Shown in pieces: positions 39,621 to 50,530 of a DNA stretch of 64,000 nt. The notes under the pieces were generated by a model. It did no database searches and was not told the DNA's origin. It was given only the letters and a program-made list of their open reading frames with translations. Source of the DNA: Symbiodinium sp. CCMP2592 (lineage: Eukaryota > Sar > Dinophyceae > Suessiales > Symbiodiniaceae); NCBI GenBank assembly GCA_905221615.1, contig CAJNDT010001247.1, positions 503,827-567,826 of the forward strand, given 5' to 3'. Both the position numbers and the translations under genes were made by a program. Each line of letters starts with the position of its first letter. Positions within the stretch are counted from its first letter, which is position 1.

Positions 39621-39805
39621 TACTTGGAGGATCATGGGACTTAGTAACTTCAAGGGTTCCTTAAGGGGTTCCTCAAAGGTTCCTTACAGGGATCTATAGA
39701 GGTTTAGGGTTTAGGGTCTACTTGGAGGATCATGGGTCTTAGTAACTGGGGTTATAAGTACCTTAATTCGGGTTATAAGTAGGTAGAAGTAGTTATAAGT
39801 ATAGC
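39621..39805. mobile_element. FB1 with duplicated left arm, right arm missing
   Basis: Left arms at 39,621 and 39,719 enclose GGTTCCTTAAGGGGTTCC and TTTAGGG words, as in 37,306-37,511. The expected right arm is absent after TTATAAGTATAGC. Confidence 0.8.
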
Positions 39806-39835
39806 TCTTCTATCCCCCTTAAATCAACTTGTCCG

Positions 39836-39943
39836 GTACTGTTGATGGACAAAATCCTGCATGACCCTAAGGACTCTAAACTATGGGAACTATGGTATAT
39901 TCCTTATAATGGGTAATGCAGGAATTTGTCCATCAGCAGTATC
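39836..39943. mobile_element. Foldback element FB4
   Basis: TACTGTTGATGGACAAAATC pairs with GGAATTTGTCCATCAGCAGTA; interior nearly identical to 31,760-31,830. Confidence 0.92.
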
Positions 39944-40235
39944 ATCGGGAAGTAAAGGTTAACCTTTTTGGGTATATAGGGGTTATATACGGATCATACT
40001 ACCAACAAATGTCTGCTAAAGCAAGCCCATCCTCCTCATGTTCCTTTTAAAGGGATGTATAAGATACCATAAGGGATCCACTCTCTGGGGTGCCATAAGG
40101 GCTGCTTTGAAGGATTCTGAAAAGATCTCGATAGAAGGAACTTAGGGTCAAGGGTTTAGGGTTTCGAGTTAGGGATCCCTTAAACACGCCGTATGCCAAA
40201 ACACTGCACACTTCCGAGGGCTGGCGTTGAAACGA

Positions 40236-40290
40236 AGACCCCCGGGAGGATTCAGAAAGCAGATCCCCTGAAGAGTACGAGAAGGTTCTA
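40236..40290. mobile_element. Solo left arm of FB7
   Basis: GAAGACCCCCGGGAGGATTC and AGAAAGCAGATCCCC without a matching right end. Another decayed FB7 lies at about 41,064-41,163. Confidence 0.55.
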
Positions 40291-40609
40291 GAATAGTGTG
40301 CCCTTCGAAGGGTACTATAGGGATCCGTTAAGGGATCTAGAGGGGGCTCCTTTACGAGATCCTTTATTAAGGGGTTTCTTTTAAGGGGCTCCTTGAAGAG
40401 GATCTATATTGAGGGTTTGGGCTAATAGGGCCGGGCTATGGGAGTAGATTCCATGAGGCGGTTCCTCTGAAGTAGCCTTCAGTGAGGTCGGCAGGGCTTT
40501 CCGCTGTGCGCGGACTTGATTTCGATGTTTTACGGTCTGGGAGTTCCGGGACTGGGGCTTGAGGTCTCAGGTTCCGTCAGGTGCTATAAACCCGAACTGC
40601 AGCCTACCT

Positions 40610-40709
40610 TAGGTACGGCCCCCATACACTAAGAGTCTATAATAGGGCTACTATTAGGACCCTATATTAAGAATATTATTCAACTATTACTGAGTGGGGG
40701 CCGTACCCA
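40610..40709. mobile_element. Foldback element FB11
   Basis: TAGGTACGGCCCCCATACAC pairs with TGAGTGGGGGCCGTACCC; the centre is AGGGCTACTATTAGGACCC. Confidence 0.88.
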
Positions 40710-41209
40710 AAGCCTACCTGAAGTTTCCACCAGAAGCGGCTGTTGCAGGATCCCTTCTCGTCTTCATCAAGGCTGCAGTAACGACCCTGCACCCCAAAAA
40801 AAGACAACTGAAACCCGACATCCGAAAACCCCCGCCCAAAACCCCAACAATAAATACCCTGAGCCCTAAACTCTAGACCCAACTCTACCCAAAACCTCAA
40901 CTACGAAACACCCTTGACCAAACCACCAGAACAACAAAAACAAGCACAACAAAAACAAAAAGGTAACTCAAAACCCAAAACGCTGACACTTCGGAAGATC
41001 GGCATTGAAACGACCCCGGCCTGCTGTATGAGGCAGACCTAGGCTTTAGGGTTCAGGGAGAAAGTAGACCCCTTAACGGGTGTTTCTCAGAAAGAACCTT
41101 TAGAAGTAGAGGGTCTGAAATCAGGAGTTCTGCTTTCTGGATCCTTCCAAGGGTCTGGGTCCGGGGTTTTATCAACTTACGGTTTCGGGTCGAGTTTAGG
41201 GGCCAGGGT

Positions 41210-41305
41210 TTAGGCTTAAGGGCTCAGGGTTCCTTTAAGGGTGCAGGGTTTAGGGTGCCTTTAAGGGTTTAGGGATCAGAGTTTGGGGTTTGGTAGCCTC
41301 CTCCG
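41210..41305. repeat. Degenerate TTTAGGG tract
   Basis: GGGTTTAGG words separated by CCTTTAAGGG. Confidence 0.7.
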
Positions 41306-41928
41306 GGTCAAGGGTTTCTGGTTACCCAGTGCTTACTTTGGAGTCGACAGTTTCTAAACAATCATACCTATGCTGGGGAACTTGGAGTGTTATAAGGATA
41401 GGGTGTGTATCGCCTATAGCAGAATACTGGACTGCAAAAGTCTGTTCTAATTTCTAAGGCCCCTACATCATGACAACGACTCACATGCAGGGCTTTCAGG
41501 CCAAAAAGAAGACTATACAAGGCATTTGGGCTCTGTTGAGCATTAGGGTAGAGTTTCCAAAGAGGTCTATCAGGTTACAGGGCATTGTGGGCTCGGTTTC
41601 CAAAGGGGTCTATCAAGTTTTTTCAGCTGTCTGCTCTCCTGTATCTGCGCTTGCTTCTTGTTTTAGTATGGGTGCTCAATGGTTTTCACGGCGTGTATAT
41701 GAGATTCGAGAAGTGTTCCTTCATCGATCTAGGCTTCACTCGTTGAGCCTTATTCTCACTGATGTGCCCAACAGATTACACAAGGATTTTGAAAACTGAA
41801 AGCCTAAACCCTCAACCCCTAATAGTTGAAGCCCTAAACCTGCATCCCTAAACCCTTGAAGCCCTGAACCCTAAACCCAAAACCCCCTGAAGCCCTAAAC
41901 CCTACACCAGACTGCTGGACATAGGGGT

Positions 41929-42387
41929 CTAGGCCCTGGAGAGAGCTAATGCCAAGGGTGGCGCCACAGCCTGGGCCTTATGTAAAACCCTGTAAGGGTG
42001 CTCCTGTGGGCTTGGTTGCCTCCTTGGGCACAGGTGCCTCCACAGGGCAACATAATGGCGTTCCCAGACCCGGTTGTGCACAGGCACCTTGAGAAGAAGG
42101 GCCGCGCTGGTGTGCACATACCGAGACAGCGCAAGGGATCGGAGCAAGGCTCGACGCACAGACAGATCAAATTCATGGGAACCGAAAAGTTTCCTGCTGA
42201 GCGGTTGGACCACGCCGGAAGCCCTGGCATACCTGTGGTACAGGTCCGGAAACAGGGAGCCATTGGCCGTCACTATGCCGCCTAAATGTTTATAAGCCTC
42301 CACCACTGGCAGGTCATGAGTTCGACCATCAATGCCGTCTGTGACAAGAAGGGAACGCGTCCCGTCACAGAGAAACGGAAAATCATG
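41929..42387 (-). pseudogene. Non-LTR retrotransposon reverse-transcriptase fragment (3' part)
   Basis: After a TGA at 42,390-42,388 the minus strand reads DGTRSLLVTDGIDGRTHDLP, VVEAYKHLGGIVTANGSLFP, a helical stretch ending SGVVQPLSRKLFGSHEFDLS, then RRALLRSLALSRYVHTSAAL and a stop at about 41,929. The phrase YKHLGGIVT followed by repeated helices and 'LLRSLALSRYVHTSAALLL' is characteristic of the thumb and connector region after the catalytic palm in LINE-type reverse transcriptases (compare the family pattern YKYLGxxI). The catalytic FADD part is absent, so this is a 5'-truncated remnant. It lies within telomere-like DNA next to AACCCTAAACCC words. The opposite-strand frames are shadows. 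Confidence 0.78.
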
Positions 42388-42595
42388 TCACCAAGGGGCT
42401 GCCCTATACCCCCAGCCCTGAACCTAGACCCTAAACCCTGAACCCTAAACCCATGATGTGAACGCTTGCGTAAGACCTCGTGTGCCTTCAAGGACTCTCG
42501 CGGAAAGGGCTCCTTTTACAGGGATTTCACTGTAATTCTTCTATGAGATGTAAGCACCATAACCCCAATGAAGATCCACTACGTACTAAGTCCTT

Positions 42596-42694
42596 CAAGA
42601 GGGGTTGGCCCTTTGATAGCCTCGGCAAAAGGTGTAAACAAGATCCTCTTGAGCCCAAGAAGGGAAAATGTAAAATGTCCCAAAGGCCTAGGTA
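42596..42694. repeat. Dispersed non-palindromic repeat R1, copy 1
   Basis: AGATCCTCTTGAGCCCAAGA through AAATGTCCCAAAGGCCTAGGT. Copies 2 and 3 are at 52,325-52,417 and 58,440-58,535. The next bases (CTACTAAGTAACCGCTACTA) are a short palindrome not shared. Confidence 0.78.
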
Positions 42695-42749
42695 GCAACG
42701 GCTACTAAGTAACCGCTACTACCTAGGAGCTGCGATTATGATTTGCATG

Positions 42750-43440
42750 CGTAGCCCCCAACACAAATACAGAGGATCCTGTGGCAAGGAATGGGTCTTT
42801 CCCGCCAAGGTTTCCGCCAAACCATAAACATGCGAACCAAATCTACTCGCCAGAGCCTCGCCGCACCAACATTAAAGCTACTAAACCACGTACCCCAAAC
42901 CCCTAAGCCGTAGAACCTTCCCCAAACCCTCGACCCCCAACCACCCACAGCCGCTCTTTATTATGGCCAAAGTCACGGGTCTGCGTCATAAGTCTAGAGT
43001 TTGGCGGTCGAACTCTGATACCCATAACAAAGCTTCAGGCATGCAGCCCTTGAACCGATTTAAGCCATGAATCGCTGAGCCTCTGAAGGGAAGCCGCCTG
43101 TTTCCTTTCCTGCTCTTCCATGTGCTAAGGCAGCCGTGTGGATGGTATAGTCTTGGGCTTAGGGTCCTAAGGTAAGGTTCACATCACAGCCAAAAGGCTG
43201 AGTATTGCTTACTCTACCTAGGATCATACCCTACCCCTCGTTTAGGGTACCTACTTATTTCTATTAACAGGTGACATCTTTAAAAACATAGTCTAGCTAA
43301 GGGCCAGGGTATGACCCTACAGGCACGACAAAGCATTCGAGCTGCCGATTGAAGCTTCGGAAAGTGCTCCAGCGATTTCATGTCGCAGTAGTCATCCAAC
43401 ACCTCCGCTTTGAAACTTCCCGGACCCCTGGGAGTATCTA
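42750..43440. other. Unassigned DNA, one weak inverted repeat
   Basis: GGATCATACCCTA near 43,222 is complementary to CAGGGTATGACCCTA near 43,305. No gene is recognised. Confidence 0.35.
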
Positions 43441-44281
43441 AACGTAATACCCGGAATTTAAGACCATAATATACGGGTCTTAATGATTAGAATAGGGTTT
43501 TGGGGGCCACTATGTTCTAGTCATAATAAGGAACCTCAAAATAGTCTAGGTAATCATGGAGGCCCCTATACTATACCACTAAAGGGTACTATATAGAACC
43601 CCCCTTAAGGGATCTACTTTCGTCTTCAAAGGTGACGAAAACCAATGCCTACCGAAAACCGAAGCTTGGCAGGGGCCCCCGATCTGAAAACTCCGCTTCC
43701 TCAAGTCCCTAACGCTCTATGGACATGTGTGGTATGTTAGCATATACTTACGCCTTAATGTACCTATATAGGAACCCCATTAATGCCTATATGTGTATAC
43801 TGAATAGCTACATGTAGCCTTAGAGCGTGCAAAGGGCGGTGGGCGTTCGGGTATCAGAGTGTGCAAGGGATTGGGGTTTAGGGTTTCGCCAGTTGCATCG
43901 GGGCGGCGTTCTGTGTTTTAACTGCTGTTTTCAATTTTGTGACCAGTTTTCGCCAGCAGCGTGTTTGTATGTATGCATGCCTGTAAGAGTGTATGAGCAT
44001 GTACGTATGGCAGTGTGTATACATTACGGTGTACGTATAAAAACTATTTACATACACACATACCGTTTCAGCCCATGGACAGGTTTCAAGGCAGTTTCAC
44101 ATCTTGAGTTCTCGAACGCTGAGGATTTCAGATGATACAGACACCGAGCATGACAAATAGATTAACAGGTTTGGAATATGTAGGAACCGATTACAGTGAC
44201 CCATTCACGAATCCGATCTCGACATGATGACCACAACGATAGGACCATCAAGGATCCTTCTCGTGTTTCGTATTCATGGAT

Positions 44282-44392
44282 TGGGTACGGCCCCCACTCA
44301 GCAATAGTTGAGTAGTCTTCATAATACAGATATATTAGGACCTCAATCGCAGCCCAATTATAGACTCTTACTGTAAGGGAACAGTACCTAAT
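44282..44392. mobile_element. Foldback element FB11 (right arm diverged)
   Basis: TGGGTACGGCCCCCACTCAG on the left; TATAGACTCTTACTGTAAGG-AACAGTACCTA on the right. Confidence 0.75.
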
Positions 44393-44486
44393 TCATGGAC
44401 TTTAAAACCCCAAACTCTCCACGGGGCGCCCGACCATCTCCAAGTTTCGGATCCGATCAGGCTTCGCCAAGTCCTGACAAAGGTAC

Positions 44487-44622
44487 ACCCTATCATAGGG
44501 ATCCTTAGGGGTGTAGGGGGGAGGGGTGTAGGGGACTATACTTCCTTAAATAGGCCTTATTATGGGCCTTAAGGCCCCCTACCCCCCCTCCCCCTACACC
44601 CCTAAGGATCCCTATGACCCTA
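44487..44622. mobile_element. Single foldback element with G/C-rich stem
   Basis: CATAGGGATCCTTAGGGGTG pairs with CACCCCTAAGGATCCCTATG, continuing into TAGGGGGGAGGGG against CCCCTCCCCCTA. The centre is CCTTATTATGGGCCTTAAGG. Nearly 55 bp of stem. Confidence 0.92.
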
Positions 44623-45047
44623 CCCTGGGCCCTAAGGATCCTACATGTTTAGGGTTCTATTATTTTGCGTTTTTATTTGTTTTGTTGTGAGCTCCTTTTT
44701 CCGCCAAAGGTACCAGTCGTCGACGAATGGGTCAGGAGAATTTTAGGGTTTTAGGGTTTACGGTTTAGGGCTTAAGGCAACAATTCCTTATGATTTCCTT
44801 ATATAAGTCCGTAAAAAGGTATGGTTTTCGGGGTTAAGGTAGCCGCCAAAGTCGTGCCAAAAGTACTGAAATGGAACGTGGAATATCGAAATTTTGCCCG
44901 CAATTGACCGGGCAACTCCAAATCCTGCCAGTCTCACATAGTGGGCTTAAATAGTTAGAATAGGGTTTTGGGGTATATTCTACCATCATTCATCACAATA
45001 AGGAACACCCACAATAGTTTTGGTAATTATCTAGGCCCCTTTTTTTT

Positions 45048-45144
45048 TGAAGGGGCCCACCCTTTAATAGTGGCATAATAGGAATTTAATAGGGCCCCAG
45101 TATAATCCTTTTTGTCACTATTACAGGGTGGGGGCAGCTTCTAA
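45048..45144. mobile_element. Foldback element FB13
   Basis: GGGCCCACCCTTTAATAGTG and CACTATTACAGGGTGGGGGC pair; same interior as 32,462-32,562. Confidence 0.88.
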
Positions 45145-45189
45145 CCTTTTTTACTCCCACATGCTGCAGACCCAAAGTTTTCAACTAAG

Positions 45190-45301
45190 CTAGGATACCC
45201 AGTCACCTAAGAATAAAAAGGCCTCTCTTTTTGGTATTGGGTAACTCTATAAGGAACCTAGGACTACAAAAAGGGAATAAAGGTACTACTGAGCATCCTA
45301 G
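45190..45301. mobile_element. Foldback element FB6
   Basis: CTAGGATACCCAGTCACCTA pairs with TACTACTGAGCATCCTAG; part of the block duplicated from or to 39,330-39,535. Confidence 0.92.
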
Positions 45302-45387
45302 CTTTTGAAACCCTAAACCCTAAACCCAGAACCTTAAACCCTAAACCCTAAACCCAGAACCCTCAACCCTAAAGCCTAAACCCACTG
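45302..45387. repeat. Telomeric tract shared with 39,434-39,535
   Basis: Same word order as the other copy, including AACCCAGAACCTTAAACCC and CCTCAACCCTAAAGCC. Confidence 0.9.
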
Positions 45388-45570
45388 GGCATCCTAGACT
45401 AAGTTTATGTAACCCGGAAACCTTAAATCTGGGCGATTTGAAACCCTTCGGGAGCACGGTTGCAGGCTTGAGTTCATCGTGAAACCAGGAAAGTCACACT
45501 CATGTTTGTGGACGGCGCACCACATTCTAGAATCGGGTTGAGGAGTTTTGGCGTAACACTATACTATACT

Positions 45571-45667
45571 GAACTTAGAACCCTAGCAAAAATTAAAATT
45601 TCAGCTGTTTCTTGGGGAGAATAATAACCACAAATTTTATAAAACTATTTCTAAGTACCCCTAAGTA
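45571..45667. mobile_element. Element FB10
   Basis: ACTTAGAACCCTAGCAAAAA to TTTCTAAGTACCCCTAAGT. Ends are only partly complementary (ACTTAG against CTAAGT), while the interior TCAGCTGTTTCTT-GG is conserved in four copies. Confidence 0.8.
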
Positions 45668-45789
45668 TATTCAAAATCTCATGCAGAAAATGGCAAACCC
45701 ATCAAGCTTGTGGCTAGCATCTTTGAAGCTCTGACCCTCTAAGTCTGCAGTCGAAAGCCTCGACATTCCAAACCAACAACATCAAAGGC

Positions 45790-46320
45790 AGTTCCTGTAA
45801 CATCATGTATTTATTTATATGTAAAGAAAATCAAAAAACACTTGCACAACTATTAGGTATATAAACATTAAAATATCTACATTTCAATATATGTCTATAT
45901 TATATTAAAGCCGCTGCAAAGCCGTGGTATCATCCAACAAGTCCTAAGCTATCGGGGTCCAAAGTACACGGACAAGTAGATACTTCGGTTTGACATAATA
46001 GCCTTGTAGGCTCATATTCTGGAGGGTAGATGAACAATCTTGCATCAACTCGTATGTACTGCTGAGACTAGATATGATGTAACAACAGGAATCCAGAAAC
46101 AACAAACAATAACAAGTATACATCATGCCACTGAACAACCTGCACAAAAATGTATCATCGCCCGATGTCTTCTTAATTTCACATGGCCTCGTCACTGTAG
46201 CCATTTGCTGCGAGGAGGTGGCTCAGGGCATCCTTCTGCTGTCGATTTTGTGACAGGCTGGTTAAGGGTTTCAGAACCTCGATGCATGATTCTTAAATGC
46301 GAGAAGCATGGGGTAATGTA
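45790..46320. other. AT-rich, telomere-word-free DNA
   Basis: Short frames on both strands (up to 93 codons) without recognisable content. Confidence 0.3.
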
Positions 46321-46336
46321 GTGCTTGTAGGGTTTG

Positions 46337-46430
46337 TTATACCCAGAGGGTCCAAGTACCAAAATAGCAGGGTTTTAGGTCCCAGAATCGATACTCTGAA
46401 TGGTTTTGGGACCTTGAAACCCTACTTTCT
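46337..46430. mobile_element. Partial FB12
   Basis: CAGAGGGTCCAAGTACCAAA and GGGTTTTAGGTCCCAGAAT against TTTTGGGACCTTGAAACCC; outer right arm missing. Confidence 0.6.
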
Positions 46431-46574
46431 GCTCCTCAATCTGAACCGGAAGCCTATCCGCACTTTCGGGCCCGAGCTTCTGCAGCGATTGCTTTTTGAG
46501 TTTAAATCCCCGGCCCGTAACCCATATTGAAGTCAACCGTAAAGTCTCATGCTTGGCCTTATCGCCCCTTTGTG

Positions 46575-46612
46575 GGAGGATTTAGGGTTTAGGGTTTAGG
46601 GTTTAGGGTGGG
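46575..46612. repeat. Interstitial telomeric tract (TTTAGGG sense)
   Basis: Four perfect TTTAGGG units then GTGGGGC. Confidence 0.9.
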
Positions 46613-46689
46613 GCATTTGAGAAAAGAGTTGACTGATTAGGAGGCAACTTCGTAATAGTTGGTCCTTGAAGGGTTCTATAAAGGCTGTA

Positions 46690-46798
46690 TATGGGTGGTT
46701 GTCAAAATTAGGGTCCCTTTTTGGGTCCCTAATATAATACGGCACCTTTTATTTAGGGTACCCACAAAGGGCCCCAAATTTTGACCACTACCCATATG
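46690..46798. mobile_element. Foldback element FB3
   Basis: ATATGGGTGGTTGTCAAAAT pairs with AATTTTGACCACTACCCATAT (in part). Confidence 0.88.
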
Positions 46799-47147
46799 AT
46801 TCGTTTAAGGAGCGTTTCGGGATTCTAAAGGTGCTTCAAGGGTGGGAGAGGCATTCTACCTGGAGGTTCGGGGCATTTCTGCACGTGGAATAAACTACGC
46901 ACTTTTCCCTAAACCCTAAATCTCGACATGGTTCCTTTAAGAAACAGGTCCCCCAAGAAATCATTAAAGTTATTAAAGTATGGTACTCCATGCGCCAATT
47001 CAACGGGTATAAGGGGCCTTGAAAAGCGGTATACTTACAGTATCCTAAACCCTGATACCCCGAAACCCAAAATCCTTCACCCCCCAAACCCAAGGCCCGC
47101 GTAAACCCGAAGCCCCAAACCCTATGACGCTGCGATCCCGAAGGGTC

Positions 47148-47273
47148 CACTTGGAGGATCATGGATTTAGTAAATAGGGTTATAAGTACGCTAAGTGGGA
47201 TTATAAGTAATTTCAAGTACAGTTAACTTAATTATAACCCGCCGTTTTACTAAGTCCCATGACCCTTTAAGTA
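47148..47273. mobile_element. Foldback element FB1
   Basis: CACTTGGAGGATCATGGATT pairs with AGTCCCATGACCCTTTAAGTA. Confidence 0.85.
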
Positions 47274-47901
47274 ATGATGATATACTCTCCGAAAGACTAA
47301 CCTACAAAACAAGTCCGAAACCCAAACACGCAATGATCGGGTCCTCTGGACCCTTAAAGACCCTCAAAGTCCAGTACACTACAATACAATAGACCTACAA
47401 TCCCTTAGGAAGAACAGACCCTTATAGAGGAGCCTTACGGGATGCCAAACAAAACCCACACAGCCAGCGCTCCCTGGTAGCTTTGGGGCTGCTGTAGGAG
47501 ACATCATCGCCTGAGGCAAGTTGCGCAGCGTAGGTGCAGCTTTAGGGCTTATACCGTTCAGGTGAAGGACCGAAAACGCTGCAGACTACGGCATTGACTA
47601 CGTCACACTCGAATACAGTCCAATGGTGGGCACCCACGACCCCCTCCCTTCCGTTTCGTAGTTCGTCCGTAGCCCTGCCAAAAAAAAATTGCCGAAACGC
47701 TACGGCAAAGCTGAAAAAGGTGTCCAGAGGTCAATATAGGGAGCATGAAAACTTGATCTGGGGTTGTAGACATCTATCTAAGATGGTATGACGTACCGTA
47801 CTTATCCGCCAGTACCCAAAGTCCATGACTCCAAATCGCAGACTCGTAACCGATTCCCAAGGGACAAGCAGGGTAGCGAACAAGTCATGAAGGATGCAAG
47901 A

Positions 47902-48010
47902 CCCCAACCCTAAACCCTAAACCCTAAACCTTAAACCCTAAACCCTAAACCCTAAACCTTAAACCCTAAACCCTAAACCCTAAACCCTAAACACTTAAAC
48001 CCCAAGCCCT
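47902..48010. repeat. Interstitial telomeric array (CCCTAAA sense)
   Basis: About thirteen CCCTAAA units with regularly placed CCTTAAA variants, suggesting internal duplication of a three-to-four unit block. Confidence 0.95.
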
Positions 48011-48092
48011 ATCAACCCTACACCATGACTTGCAAAGCCCCAAAGCCTTCCAAAGTCAAGGAAACGGTTACATGAAAGCTACTGGGCAGTTA

Positions 48093-48191
48093 CTACTATT
48101 TGCTTAAGAACCCCCCCAAAAATAATAATCCCTATATTATCCCTATAAGGAATATATTTTTTATTTTTTGGGGCTTCTTAAGCAAATAGTA
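48093..48191. mobile_element. Foldback element FB8
   Basis: CTACTATTTGCTTAAGAACC pairs with GCTTCTTAAGCAAATAGTAG. Confidence 0.92.
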
Positions 48192-48289
48192 GGTTATCAC
48201 TTGTCAGTATAGCCACTAGACTCTGCCAGAAGTACCAGAACTGTGAATGGAACATAAGTTTGACTCTGGCTGCATAAGCTTTAACAGCA

Positions 48290-48405
48290 ACTCTACCCCA
48301 GACCCTTGGGAGGATCTAGAACCTCCAGTCTTGGACCCTATACTGCTAAGGTTTCTGAATAACAACCTCCATTAAGGGTTCTATTTTTTGGATCCTTGCT
48401 GAAAC
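48290..48405. mobile_element. Decayed FB7
   Basis: CCCAGACCCTTGGGAGGATC on the left; CTATTTTTTGGATCCTT on the right with CATTAAGGG inside. Confidence 0.6.
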
Positions 48406-48619
48406 CTGAACTCTCTGCTGCAGCCGGTCAGTTGCGCCTGCATAGGACATCTTGACAGGCAGGCTTGCAACCTAAAAAATACCACGCCGTCAGAAGCTAA
48501 TAGACGCCTCCATAGTAGGGATGAGGGGTTTTTAGAGCTTAGGTGAAAGCACCACCACCCAGTACGAGCAGATTGCCGTCAGGATCCAGTGGTTAACGAC
48601 TTATAAAGTCCCAGACTCC

Positions 48620-48743
48620 TACTTAAAGGATCATGGGACTTAGTAACTAGGGTTGTAACTAGGGTAACTATACTTATAATCATTTATAACCCCAATTAAG
48701 GTACTTATAACATTACTTACTAAGTGACATGATCCTCCAAGTA
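48620..48743. mobile_element. Foldback element FB1
   Basis: TACTTAAAGGATCATGGGAC pairs with GTGACATGATCCTCCAAGTA. Confidence 0.9.
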
Positions 48744-48796
48744 CACAGCTCGTGTTTCAAACTTGGATCACCAACGCTGAACCTAAACCGACGATG

Positions 48797-48913
48797 GTAT
48801 ATGGGAGTTTCCGAGAAAAAAATAGGGGACCCTACTATAGCAGCCTGAATAGTAGGATCCTTATTATAAGGTCCCCAAGATAAGGTACCCCAAAGTTTCG
48901 GAAACTCCCATAT
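48797..48913. mobile_element. Foldback element FB5
   Basis: ATATGGGAGTTTCCGAGAAA pairs with AGTTTCGGAAACTCCCATAT. Confidence 0.9.
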
Positions 48914-48934
48914 TGATGACTGTACCCACAGAGA

Positions 48935-49035
48935 CTCCAAAAGCCCGCAATTAAGGAATGCACCCTAAATCTTATTGGGGTTCGTGTAATAATTTAAGGT
49001 ATATTCCTGAAAGACGGGGTTTTGGAGTCTTTGGG
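48935..49035. mobile_element. Foldback element related to the 34.5-kb compound structure
   Basis: AGAGACTCCAAAAGCCCGCA and CGGGGTTTTGGAGTCTTTGG pair; CTTATTGGGGTTCGTG and GGTATATTCCT inside. Confidence 0.75.
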
Positions 49036-49139
49036 TGCCAATGGTACCTAAAGCCGACCCGACTAACCGCCGCGACCGCGTTGAGCCAGTCGAACCATGC
49101 AGAGAAGCACATGAATGAACGCTGAAGCCTTCTTGGAGC

Positions 49140-49205
49140 CTCCGGGTTTAGGGTGTAGGGTTTAGGGGTTTAGGGTTTATAGTTGAGGGTGTAGGTTTTC
49201 GGCTG
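49140..49205. repeat. Degenerate TTTAGGG tract
   Basis: GGGTTTAGGGTGTAGGG words. Confidence 0.75.
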
Positions 49206-49633
49206 GCTACAAGAAGCTCGGCTGGGGCTAGAGAAAACTGGAACGATGACTGGAACCATAGTGTCATTCCGTGTTTTCGACCCGAGTTATGCACCAGGGT
49301 GCTGATGCTCACAATGTTGAAGATTATTGCCAACATTGGAGCCATGGACACATGCCCCTATATCACTTTTTCGGGGAATCCGTTCTTGAGGCTTGAGATC
49401 CTTGATTGGAACGGTGGGGGCATCTACCTTCAAGCAACCCCTGAATGATCTTCAAGTACCCAGATCCTTCAATATCCTTTAAGCGCATCCTTTACGCGCG
49501 GAAGCTATCTTAACATGTAAACAAGTTGATCCCAATATGACTTCAGGTATATCCCCTAATTACGGGATTTTCGAAGCCTGGTAGCCATCTTCCCGGCCGG
49601 ATACTTTGAACCATTCCAGCCTAAACCCCAAAC

Positions 49634-49743
49634 CTTAGGTACTGCTCCCATACAGTAAGAGTCTATAATAGGGCTACTATTACGGTCTGAGATATCTATG
49701 TTATGAATATTATTCAACCATTACTGAGTGGGGGCCGTACCCA
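49634..49743. mobile_element. Foldback element FB11
   Basis: TTAGGTACTGCTCCCATACA and TGAGTGGGGGCCGTACCC; the interior is the same as 40,610-40,709. Confidence 0.85.
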
Positions 49744-49851
49744 ACCCAATCCCTAACTTCGCCGCTGAGTACCCTAGCCCAAAAAAGCTAACCTTTCCAA
49801 TTATGGTAGGACTACAAAAATACAAAAGGCTAAAGAATACCTACTCAGCTA

Positions 49852-50097
49852 CTACGGCTGATGATATAAATCCTGCATTACCTTAATGATCTTAGACTAT
49901 GAGAATTATGGTACGCTCCTTATTATGGGTACTTGGAGGATCGGGGGACTTAGTAAGTAGTTGTTTTAGAGACTTATAAGTACCATAACCCCAATCAAGC
50001 TCCCTCTTAAGGCACTTATAAGTCTACTTACAACCTAATTACTAAGTCCCCCGACCCTCCAAGTATGGATAGTGCAGAATTTGTATCATCAACCGTG
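49852..50097. mobile_element. Foldback element FB4 interrupted by FB2
   Basis: CTACGGCTGATGATATAAAT pairs with ATTTGTATCATCAACCGT. The break point is at TTATTATGG(G)TA, where FB2 is inserted. Confidence 0.9.
49930..50065. mobile_element. Foldback element FB2 nested in FB4
   Basis: TACTTGGAGGATCGGGGGAC and GTCCCCCGACCCTCCAAGTA are nearly perfect arms. TA at both ends is consistent with a TA target. Confidence 0.93.
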
Positions 50098-50149
50098 AGA
50101 AACTCTACTCGGGCCTCTGCGATCGAACTTCGGTTTCGGGTTTTGCGTT

Positions 50150-50245
50150 TAGGAGGTTGAGATTTGGGGTTTAGGGTTTAGGATTTTGCGTTTAGGGTTT
50201 GGGGTTCAGGGTTTAGACTTTTGCGTTTAGGAGTGGGATTTAGGG
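50150..50245. repeat. Degenerate TTTAGGG tract
   Basis: GGTTTAGGGTTTAGG and TTTTGCGTTTAGG words alternate. Confidence 0.8.
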
Positions 50246-50464
50246 TACATTCTACAGCCTACAGGCCTACAAGTGAGGATTACTTTGGGCTGTTTGGAGT
50301 GTGACGATCACACACTGCGCAGAAAGCCTCGTAAACCAGAGCAGTAAAAGATCCTTTTGTTCGTTTCAATGACGCGGGTGCGGGCGGGTGCCGCTGGTGA
50401 TCTCTGTCCTCACTAGCGGCGTTCGACCAAGCCGGATAGCGAAACGGATGTTGAAGACTTCTTC

Positions 50465-50530
50465 AGAACATATTTTAGGGTTTAGGGTTCAGGGATTAAG
50501 GGTGTAAGGGTTTAGGGTGTAGGGTTTGGA
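50465..50530. repeat. Degenerate TTTAGGG tract
   Basis: TTTTAGGGTTTAGGGTTCAGG then GGGTGTAAGGG-like words. Confidence 0.75.

Noticed and set aside
46190-46215. GTAGCCATTTGCTGCGAG resembling part of the dinoflagellate spliced leader
   Set aside because: Only the first ten bases resemble it; the GGCTCAAG end is missing and there is no donor GT after it.
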